The position numbers and the translations under genes were made by a program. From an uncultured Blautia sp. (lineage in GTDB: Bacteria > Bacillota > Clostridia > Lachnospirales > Lachnospiraceae), in assembly GCA_938028845.1 (NCBI GenBank), contig CALIZJ010000040.1, positions 1 through 5,626 of the forward strand: 5,626 nt of DNA. Direction: 5' to 3'. The notes under the pieces were generated by a model that saw nothing but the letters and a program-made list of their open reading frames with translations, was not told the DNA's origin and did no database searches. The first letter of the stretch is position 1; each line of letters opens with the position of its first letter. Of this stretch, positions 1 through 5,318 are shown one piece after another.

Positions 1-40
1 ATCCTTAGTCTTGCTCGTCTGCCAGTTCCGACACTTCCGC
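1..40 (-). tRNA. tRNA-Leu (anticodon AAG), 5' part only, cut by window edge
   Basis: On the minus strand the sequence starts with the acceptor half GCGGAAG (40-34), followed by TG and a leucine-type D arm. The D stem pairs TCG (31-29) with CGA (17-15), and the loop holds the GG pair typical of class II tRNAs. The 5' anticodon strand is CAAGA (13-9) and the loop reads C-T-A-A-G-G-A, so the anticodon is A-A-G (6-4), reading CUU. The 3' strand, variable arm and T arm lie outside the window. The identity rests on overall similarity to bacterial tRNA-Leu and on the anticodon; a tRNA search over the full gene would settle it. Confidence 0.85.
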
Positions 41-88
41 ATATCGCATTTCGTAGGATTTTTTTTGTTCTCCCTCGCGACAAGTGAT

Positions 89-117
89 ACTATACCAGAT
101 ACCGAAAAGAAAGTCAA
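89..117 (-). promoter_or_regulatory. Promoter of the tRNA-Leu gene
   Basis: On the minus strand there is a -35 box TTGACT (117-112), a 17-base spacer and a -10 box TATAGT (94-89). Each box differs from the vegetative sigma-70/sigma-A consensus by one base. Transcription would start near 82, leaving a leader of about 40 bases before the tRNA 5' end at 40. An AT-rich tract (121-146) lies just upstream and could act as an UP-like element. Strong promoters of this kind are normal for stable RNA genes. Confidence 0.85.
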
Positions 118-177
118 CACTTTTTTTAAAAAAATTAAAAAAATTACAACATAACCCACAATCCGCCATTTCAGGCA

Positions 178-206
178 CCGGCTTTGCCCCTTTTTCGCAA
201 AGCCGG
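178..206 (-). terminator. Probable terminator hairpin of the peptidoglycan-binding gene
   Basis: A perfect 10-bp inverted repeat, CCGGCTTTGC (178-187) and GCAAAGCCGG (197-206), encloses a 9-base loop. It begins 11 bases after the stop codon of the peptidoglycan-binding fragment. A T run does not follow directly on the minus strand; the nearest T-rich stretch is about 30 bases further on (150-121). It is a strong hairpin in the right place but not a textbook intrinsic terminator. Confidence 0.55.
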
Positions 207-217
207 CAGCCCCTTTT

Positions 218-844
218 TCAGCCGTTTAATTCCGCGATTCTGCTTACCGCCACATAAATTTCCTGGATCTTATACCAGGTAAGATAATCTGTGATCCCTG
301 TGGCAGGCAGTCCGAATACACTCTGAAATTTTTTTACCGCATTTTTTGTGTTCTGCCCGTAAATTCCATCCACCGTTATCTTTGGCAGGGCAGGATAATC
401 ACCGGCAATGGTGTTCAGTTGTTCCTGAAGCTGGCGGATCTTATCTCCACTGGCGCCAATATCCAGGTCATACCCTGGCCAGGACGCCGGAATCCCGGAT
501 ATTTCCTCCGCAACATTGATATACATATCATTCCCATAAAAATATCTTAAGATCTCAATGGCGGAATACCCCTGATCCCCCAGGGATTTGCTTCCCCACT
601 GGGTCATCCACCCTCTGTCACGGCACTGCACCTGCCTCCCGTCACAATACTGGGTAAGGATTGGCTGACGTACATTCGGCCTGGACAGATAATTTTCAAA
701 CAGCTCATCTACAATCCTGGCAATACTGTCAAAAATATTTCTTCCGTAGATCCACTTGTGGTCGTAGGCGGTGGAGGAAGTAATGGTAAAGTCATAGCCT
801 TTGTTCCGGTACCCCGTGATTGGCGGTGATTCGGGGTTGGCACT
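218..844 (-). pseudogene. 3' fragment of a SpoIID/LytB-like protein with C-terminal peptidoglycan-binding domain
   Basis: The frame stays open for 208 codons between the stop at 845-847 and the TGA at 220-218. It contains no ATG before the middle of the protein; the GTG at 631-629 is internal, because clear family sequence continues upstream of it. Residues about 12-110 (from YRNKGYDFTIT to YFYGNDMYIN) resemble the clostridial SpoIID/LytB-like region, with the hallmark segments LTQYCDG and WGSKSLGDQGYSAIEIL. Residues about 114-180 form a PG_binding_1 domain (ASGDKIRQLQEQLN, VDGIYGQNTKNAVKKFQ, FGLPATGITDYLTWYKI), which would hold the protein on cell-wall peptidoglycan. Proteins with this layout, including SleC-type spore cortex-lytic enzymes, are roughly twice this length or more, so the N-terminal half is missing. 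The first ten residues (SANPESPPIT) do not look like the family and probably come from the inserted element. I infer disruption by integration; the exact role of the intact protein is unknown. Confidence 0.85.
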
Positions 845-847
845 TCA
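800..847. other. Candidate attachment-site junction (element end)
   Basis: Family-like coding of the peptidoglycan-binding gene ends around 806-815. The sequence beyond is unrelated and reaches a stop codon at 847-845. The junction holds an inverted repeat ACCCCG (811-816) / CGGGGT (832-837) with a 15-base centre, plus a direct repeat GTGATT at 816-821 and 826-831, 10 bp apart. Large serine recombinases act on sites of about 40-50 bp with two half-sites around a 2-bp core, and their genes often end next to the site, as here (stop at 929). That this is attL or attR, and where the core lies, are inferences. Confidence 0.5.
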
Positions 848-928
848 TAGGCATTTGCCATTCATAAAGATTTATCTTCTATAAAAATTAATAGATCGCA
901 GCCCTGTATGGGATTCTTTTATGGCGGC

Positions 929-2578
929 TTACCAAGAAAGGTATTCCTCCTTACTAATCTTAAAAACAATACGGAGCTCTGTCTTTTTTACATCAATCCG
1001 CTCTACCAGCTTGTTAACCAGAACACGTTTAACAGCCGCATCCGAATTCCAAAACACATCCTGCCAGGCAGGAATCTTTTCCAGACTTTTTTCACGTTCT
1101 GCAAAGACAGAAACCGCATTTTTTAATTCCGCCTCCTGACGGATGACCATTTTCTCCTGCTCCCTTGCCTGTTCTTTATGCTTCCGGATAAGCTCCATAA
1201 GTTCTTTCAGACTTAAAGGATAATCCCCCGTCATTGCATCCGGGATATTTTCTTCCATAACAGCAATCTTTTCCTGCATCTTTCTAAGCTCCTGTTTTTC
1301 TTTTAAAACCCTCCCGGTCTTCAACTCTTTCTCTCGGTCATAGCTTTTTTCCATCTGCTCCCGTACATCCTGATTTTCTAATAATCTGCTAATATATCCG
1401 GCAATGGGTTCCAAAGCCAGCGGCTCAATCTTCTCTGCACGTATCTGACAGTTCTCCTCGTGCAGGGCTCCCTGCCAGGCTTTTTGACATTTATATATCT
1501 TTGTCTTACTGGAACGTTTTTCTCCCGTTTCCTTGATAGTCCAATAATTATATTTACTCCCATTTGTCATTTTTTCTTTGCAGTATCCACAGTGGATTAC
1601 GTCTATAAGAGGTAACTCTCCTGTGTTTTTTCGTATTCCTTTCCAAGATTTCTGTTTTCCATCTTTTCTGTATTTTTCTCCTCTCTGTCGCCTTATCTCC
1701 TGTGTTCGGTTCCAGATATCGCTGTCTATTATTTTAATGTTTTCGTTTGCTTTTCCAGAGATGATCCAGTTTTCACTGTCCAGCCTGTGATACCTGCCAT
1801 TTATCCTCTCCCGCCGCTTATAGGCCGTATATCCGGCATAAATTGGATTCGTCAAAATACTTGTAATGGTTCCGCTTTTCCAAATATCCCTTGGAGCCAT
1901 TTTTTTGTAGTTTTCGTGTTCATTTAAGATCCGTGCAATTTTAGCAGAGCCGAATTCTTTATTTAAAGACAGTTCGTATATGTACTTTACCACTTCCGCT
2001 TTCTCTGGCAGAATCACCAACTGATGCAGCGCCCGGCCATGCTTGCTGATCTCTCCTGACAATTCCAGTTTATATCCGTAAGGGGCTGCTCCGCCCATAA
2101 ATTTTCCTTTCTGTACAAGCTTCTGAGCAGTATCCTTTACACGCATACCCGTATCCGAACTGCTCTTCTGGGCATTTCCATAGCGAAGGGCAAGTATCAT
2201 CTGTCCCATAATATCATCGGATTCCGGGGATATGCAGCCGTCTTTTACTGTATAGATCTCCACTCCGAAGCTTTTCAAACGCATCACATAAGCGCCTATC
2301 TCCCACATCCGGCGTCCGATCCGGTCATCTTTATAGGCTGCCAGGATATCATATTCTCCCTTTTCCGCGTCATAAAGCGCCTCCTGCAAAACATCTCTCT
2401 GCGCCACTGTATTTTTATATCCACTGTTGCTTCCTTCAAAATATTCCTTCTGATCCAGTACCCAGTCCGGCTGCTTTTCCACATATTCCCGTACAAGCTG
2501 CCGCTGTACCGTCAAATCGCCGTCCGCCTCCAGCTGCTGATTAGAACTTACCCGAAGAAGAATTCTTGCTCTCTTCAC
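929..2578 (-). CDS. Large serine recombinase (site-specific integrase/excisionase)
   Basis: This 549-residue protein has the full layout of the phiC31/TnpX-type large serine recombinases. The N-terminal resolvase domain (about 3-145) carries the nucleophile motif RVSS with candidate catalytic Ser11 and Arg9, and the DDRIGRR motif (84-90). A Recombinase domain follows (about 160-265: GGAAPYGYKL, then SGTITSILTNPIYAGY). A zinc ribbon is marked by Cys330, Cys333, Cys364 and Cys377, and a charged, probably coiled-coil segment spans about 405-500. Such enzymes join attP and attB through a Ser-DNA link and need an accessory factor to reverse the reaction. The start is GTG (2578-2576), supported by AAAGGAG nine bases upstream; no ATG is better placed. 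No key residue is missing and the frame is intact, so it is probably functional. Its 3' end lies about 80 bp from the broken peptidoglycan-binding gene, which suggests that gene as the integration target. Confidence 0.93.
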   Translation of the reverse strand: MKRARILLRVSSNQQLEADGDLTVQRQLVREYVEKQPDWVLDQKEYFEGSNSGYKNTVAQRDVLQEALYDAEKGEYDILAAYKDDRIGRRMWEIGAYVMRLKSFGVEIYTVKDGCISPESDDIMGQMILALRYGNAQKSSSDTGMRVKDTAQKLVQKGKFMGGAAPYGYKLELSGEISKHGRALHQLVILPEKAEVVKYIYELSLNKEFGSAKIARILNEHENYKKMAPRDIWKSGTITSILTNPIYAGYTAYKRRERINGRYHRLDSENWIISGKANENIKIIDSDIWNRTQEIRRQRGEKYRKDGKQKSWKGIRKNTGELPLIDVIHCGYCKEKMTNGSKYNYWTIKETGEKRSSKTKIYKCQKAWQGALHEENCQIRAEKIEPLALEPIAGYISRLLENQDVREQMEKSYDREKELKTGRVLKEKQELRKMQEKIAVMEENIPDAMTGDYPLSLKELMELIRKHKEQAREQEKMVIRQEAELKNAVSVFAEREKSLEKIPAWQDVFWNSDAAVKRVLVNKLVERIDVKKTELRIVFKISKEEYLSW

Positions 2579-2587
2579 TATCCTGCA

Positions 2588-2594
2588 CTCCTTT
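2588..2594 (-). promoter_or_regulatory. Ribosome binding site of the serine recombinase
   Basis: AAAGGAG on the minus strand lies nine bases before the GTG at 2578. It decides the start codon, since the gene has no ATG at this point. Confidence 0.8.
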
Positions 2595-2601
2595 CAGCAA
2601 T

Positions 2602-2627
2602 TCAGCGGGGGAAACATCCCCCGCTGA
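2602..2627 (-). promoter_or_regulatory. Strong hairpin in the recombinase leader
   Basis: A perfect 10-bp, G+C-rich inverted repeat, TCAGCGGGGG (2602-2611) and CCCCCGCTGA (2618-2627), has a 6-base loop. It stands between the small ORF and the recombinase, ending seven bases before the AAAGGAG ribosome binding site. No T run follows on either strand, so it is not a standard terminator. A role in limiting recombinase translation, in mRNA stability or as a protein-binding site is possible but inferred. Confidence 0.6.
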
Positions 2628-2671
2628 TGATAAACCAAGTCTCGTGTATCCTATGGATTTTTATGGCTGTT

Positions 2672-2872
2672 CTAAAATACTTCTTCTTTTCCGCAAGCCG
2701 GCTGTACCGCGGAAAAAGCGTTTTTCTCAATTTGTTCCCGCAAGGAACAGCAAAGAATAGCTTTTATTTCCCGACGAAGATTTTCATCTCTCACCGCCTG
2801 CTTTGGAAATTCCAGGCAGATTTTCATTCCGTCTTTTTCAGTATGTATAAAGTCGTATGTCTGATCTGGCAT
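2672..2872 (-). CDS. Small hypothetical protein upstream of the recombinase
   Basis: This is a 66-residue, mixed-charge soluble protein with no signal peptide or membrane segment. The N-terminal half looks like a beta hairpin (YDFIHTEKDGMKICLEFP, residues 6-23). The next part looks like an amphipathic helix (ENLRREIKAILCCSLREQIEKN, about 30-51), and the tail is Cys/Glu-containing. It starts at the first ATG after an in-frame stop upstream, but the ribosome binding site is weak: AAGG lies 13-16 bases upstream of the start codon. It is on the same strand as the recombinase, 93 bases upstream, so co-transcription is likely. Short ORFs of this look often sit beside serine recombinases in clostridial elements. 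I do not recognise a named family. A recombination accessory factor or regulator is only a hypothesis. Confidence 0.6.
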   Translation of the reverse strand: MPDQTYDFIHTEKDGMKICLEFPKQAVRDENLRREIKAILCCSLREQIEKNAFSAVQPACGKEEVF

Positions 2873-2888
2873 GTGAGGTGCTGCCTTG

Positions 2889-2944
2889 TGTGGTTTCTTT
2901 TAATGTTTATGTGGTTTGTATAGCATAACATGTATAAAATACAA
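2889..2944 (-). promoter_or_regulatory. Candidate promoter with repeated AAACCACA boxes for the small ORF-recombinase unit
   Basis: On the minus strand a weak -35 (TTGTAT, 2944-2939), a 16-base spacer and an extended -10 (TGC then TATACA, 2922-2917) precede the small ORF by about 45 bases. The 8-mer AAACCACA occurs twice, at 2917-2910 and 2896-2889, exactly 21 bp apart and so on the same face of the helix, around the expected transcription start. This is what an autoregulatory operator could look like. The boxes are not close to consensus, so the promoter call is tentative. Confidence 0.4.
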
Positions 2945-2978
2945 AATTTTCTTTTACCCAAATTGCCAATAGCTTTTA

Positions 2979-3359
2979 TCATAATAGGTTTCTGTATGTA
3001 AATAACGGTGAATTAGGGTTCTTCCGCCGGACTAGCGGTTTCCGTTCTTCCGGAACAGCGGTACTCCCGCACAAGAATATACAACAGATCGAGGGCATAT
3101 GAAAAGCATCGGTATCTGAAGCATGCTGTTCCATTTTCAAAAGTGGGATCTGGACAACTTCCTGTTTTTGTGCGGCAGCGTCCACTGCTTCCGGAATCTC
3201 GCAGGCTTTTTTGCGCAAAGCCCGGACGTGATAGTAAAATGTGCTGGCAGAAATCCCATTTTCTATACACCACTGACGGTCGGTAAGGTCACTGGATCTG
3301 CACTGTGTGATCAGTGTTAACCAATGTTGATCATTTAAAGTTGCACGCATTTGATTCAT
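2979..3359 (-). pseudogene. tnpA: IS66 accessory protein TnpA, C-terminus altered
   Basis: The protein opens MNQMRATLNDQHW and continues with a helix-turn-helix-like stretch (CRSSDLTDRQWCIENGISAS, then TFYYHVRALRKKA), the usual IS66 TnpA pattern. In this family TnpA is a small DNA-binding accessory protein needed with TnpB and the TnpC DDE transposase. I place the start at ATG 3359-3357, because GGAGG lies five bases upstream. An ATG at 3374 in the same frame is possible but lacks a binding site, and another at 3350 would be spaced too far. After roughly residue 90 (ASDTDAF) the remaining 36 or so residues no longer look like TnpA, which normally ends in a short conserved domain. That suggests a deletion joint or frameshift near 3100. 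Without tnpB and tnpC the element cannot move itself. Confidence 0.7.
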
Positions 3360-3365
3360 CTCCTC

Positions 3366-3520
3366 CTCCAACATGAGATTTTGGAGTAACCAGGTACAAC
3401 AAAAGCAACCAAAGATGTGAAATCGAATCGCGGCTTTTGCAGTTCCGAGAACCGGATATGAAGTGAATTACTCCAAGTATCTGAAGTATCTCACAAAAGT
3501 TGGAGTTTGACTATCCGGTT
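3366..3520 (-). promoter_or_regulatory. Structured leader of IS66 tnpA with alternative pairings
   Basis: The outer stem is AACCGGATA (3450-3458) with TATCCGGTT (3512-3520). Inside it, ACTCCAA (3470-3476) pairs with TTGGAGT (3500-3506). The same middle segment, TTACTCCAA (3468-3476), can instead pair with TTGGAGTAA (3381-3389). That last segment can also pair with CTCCAA at 3366-3371, which on the RNA includes part of the tnpA ribosome binding site. Four copies of one complementary motif thus allow mutually exclusive folds, as in attenuators or leaders that hide a ribosome binding site. The pairings are seen directly; the regulatory role is inferred. Confidence 0.45.
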
Positions 3521-3537
3521 GGTTATAAAGCGCTTAC
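3521..3537 (-). repeat. IS66 terminal sequence (tnpA-side end)
   Basis: Read inward on the minus strand the end begins GTAAGCGCTTTATAACC, of which GTAAGCG is typical of IS66 terminal repeats. The 8 bases outside it, AAACTACT (3538-3545), would be one copy of the target duplication; no second copy was found near the other end of the remnant. Confidence 0.6.
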
Positions 3538-3557
3538 AAACTACTGGAAGTTAACAA

Positions 3558-5318
3558 TTAACTTGATAGTATATATAGCAATTTTTCAGGGGTATAGCGA
3601 ACAATCTGATACGGATCATCCCAATAGTTAGTTCCACCAATTTCTACTGAAAAAGCTCTCTTATAATAACTTTCTACTTTTCCCTTTATATACATATTGA
3701 AAATACCATATGGATAACAAAATGTTTCTATTTCTCCATATTTTGAAAGCATTCTTTTAGATTCACCTAAACATTCATCTATTTCATGTTCTGATAATCG
3801 CAACATATTAATATGTGCCAAACCATGAGATCCAATCTCCCATCCCTCTTGAACTAAATCACACATCATTTCATGAGTAAGATGCTTCCTATTTACATCA
3901 TCACGATGGTTCCAAGAATTATTTTTACCAATTAAGTCAGGGCATACAAATACAGTAGCTGTAAAACCATACTTCTTCATTATAGGCAGTGCATTAAAAT
4001 ATACATTTTCATATCCATCATCAAAAGTACAAATTATTAGTTTTCTTCTATCAGTTGAAGCAAAATAATCTCTTGCAGTACATAATTTATATCCTGATGT
4101 ACTTACTTTTTTTAACAAGCATTCAAATCCTTCAACTGCATAATCCACGCCTGTATAAGAACAATCAACATCATGAAACATAACTGCATTACATATTACT
4201 TCATTAATAGAATATCTTTTTCTTATATGTCCTTCTAACAATACATTCTCCCATTGTTTAATAACCTTTTCCTCTGCTAGTAGGTTTCTTAACTTTTTTC
4301 TTATTTCAATTTGTTCCTTCTTGTTAAAAGTATTTACAATATAATCGAAAATTGTGTCTGCTAAAATTTCTGTGTCAAGACATTTTATTATGTGTCCTGG
4401 ATACTCATCTCTAATATTCTCTGCTATAAACCCAGAATCAGATATCAAGATATCCTTCCCACTACTGATTGCTTCAACTATTGATAAACCAAACCCTTCA
4501 AAAGGAGATGCCTGAATATATACATCAACATCATTCATCTTCCTAATATAGTCGTTCCGCTTTAGATAACCGCAAAAAAACACATTTTTTTCAATGTTAA
4601 GTTCCTTAGTCAAAGATACATATTGCCTTTTAATATCATCATCTATTTGACCGAACAGATACAGAAGATCATTTCTTCCCATATCATTTATAACCCGACT
4701 AAATGCAGCAATCAGATTAGCTATTCCTTTCTTTTCACCTAGGAAAGAGGCTCCTGTTGCAAAAACAATCTGTTCCGTTTCTTTCATAAATATCTGGTCA
4801 GAAATATCTGTGCTTATATCACAAATAATTGGAATTACATGGTACCTACAACTTTCATTATTTGAAAATAGCTGAATATTCTCTATCAGTTCATTTGAAA
4901 TTCCAATCACATCATCAGCATAATCAACTGCATGCTCATTAAAATATGCCAAATCCGTATTTCCACAAGCAAGATTCACTTCACTTCCGCATAACACTAT
5001 TTTTAACGGAATATTTTTCTTTTTACAGAATAGCATAGACATATAAGCGGTCAATCCTGCTCCACAAGATATGCAAAGTTCAATATCCTTTCCATATTTC
5101 ACATCCATCTGCTTCAGCTTATACGCTTTTGCAATCTTTTTACCGAGGCATATATCATAGCCCCCATCCAAAACAGTCATGCTGTTTCTGTAATCAATTA
5201 AGACTTCCGTAAGAACAATATGTCCCATCTTTTCAAACATACTTTTCAGTTGCAAACAATGGTACGCCAATCCGCCTGCGTTATTTCCTATTTCTGATGT
5301 GGTTAGTAATATCTTCAT
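3558..5318 (-). CDS. Fusion protein: GT4-type glycosyltransferase plus NodB-type polysaccharide deacetylase
   Basis: The 586-residue cytoplasmic-looking protein has no signal peptide or membrane helix. Residues 1-365 form a GT-B fold glycosyltransferase of family 4 type. They include an N-terminal GGLAYH segment (15-20), the start of the donor-binding half at VFATGASFLGEKKG (185-198), and the EX7E pair Glu274/Glu282 in FEGFGLSIVEA, which binds the sugar nucleotide. The usual Arg before the Lys of the donor motif is not evident. Residues 378-575 form a CE4/NodB domain: TFDDG (431-435; Asp433 general base, Asp434 metal), metal-binding His498 and His502 in SHGLAH, and FCYPYG (533-538). All core catalytic residues are present. 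Most CE4 enzymes act outside the cell; this one, without export signals, probably modifies a cytoplasmic or lipid-linked glycan made by its own transferase half. The start ATG directly follows the TAG of the upstream gene, with a weak GGA site seven bases before it, which implies translational coupling. The stop lies 20 bp from the IS66 end, so the C-terminus could have been trimmed slightly. Confidence 0.85.
   Translation of the reverse strand: MKILLTTSEIGNNAGGLAYHCLQLKSMFEKMGHIVLTEVLIDYRNSMTVLDGGYDICLGKKIAKAYKLKQMDVKYGKDIELCISCGAGLTAYMSMLFCKKKNIPLKIVLCGSEVNLACGNTDLAYFNEHAVDYADDVIGISNELIENIQLFSNNESCRYHVIPIICDISTDISDQIFMKETEQIVFATGASFLGEKKGIANLIAAFSRVINDMGRNDLLYLFGQIDDDIKRQYVSLTKELNIEKNVFFCGYLKRNDYIRKMNDVDVYIQASPFEGFGLSIVEAISSGKDILISDSGFIAENIRDEYPGHIIKCLDTEILADTIFDYIVNTFNKKEQIEIRKKLRNLLAEEKVIKQWENVLLEGHIRKRYSINEVICNAVMFHDVDCSYTGVDYAVEGFECLLKKVSTSGYKLCTARDYFASTDRRKLIICTFDDGYENVYFNALPIMKKYGFTATVFVCPDLIGKNNSWNHRDDVNRKHLTHEMMCDLVQEGWEIGSHGLAHINMLRLSEHEIDECLGESKRMLSKYGEIETFCYPYGIFNMYIKGKVESYYKRAFSVEIGGTNYWDDPYQIVRYTPEKLLYILSS

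Larger units (their letters stand above)
2979..3537 (-). mobile_element. IS66-family insertion sequence remnant
   Basis: One terminus is present: reading inward on the minus strand, the end starts GTAAGCGCTTT at 3537, the GTAAGCG start typical of IS66 ends. It is followed by a 178-base leader and the first IS66 gene, tnpA. The rest of a normal IS66 element of about 2.5 kb (tnpB, tnpC) is missing, and recognisable sequence fades near 3100. No convincing second terminus or 8-bp target duplication was found. The low-coordinate boundary given here is only the end of the tnpA reading frame. Confidence 0.7.

Noticed and set aside
218..631. A complete 137-residue peptidoglycan-binding protein starting at GTG 631
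   Set aside because: The same frame reads upstream for another 71 codons of clear family sequence, so the GTG is internal and the gene is a 3' fragment.
908..1139. Two overlapping 72-codon plus-strand ORFs
   Set aside because: They lie mostly antisense to the recombinase C-terminal coding region, have no ribosome binding site and read as low-complexity shadows.
2566..2923. Plus-strand ORFs of 64 and 98 codons across the recombinase leader
   Set aside because: They run antisense to the hairpin and the small ORF, overlap each other and show no domain or binding site; the minus-strand reading is more protein-like.
2990..3015. GTAAATAACGG at 2998 as the true second end of the IS66 element
   Set aside because: It shares only GTAA with the other terminus, and the flanking 8 bases (TTCTGTAT versus AAACTACT) do not match, so it is kept only as a possibility.
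3013..3273. An 86-codon minus-strand ORF in a second frame of the tnpA region
   Set aside because: Mostly the alternate frame of tnpA. A frameshifted continuation of TnpA after residue 90 was considered, but its tail does not resemble the usual TnpA ending.
3507..3529. A plus-strand promoter (TTGACT and TATAAA) at the IS66 end
   Set aside because: The spacer is only about 11 bases, far too short, and no plus-strand gene follows.
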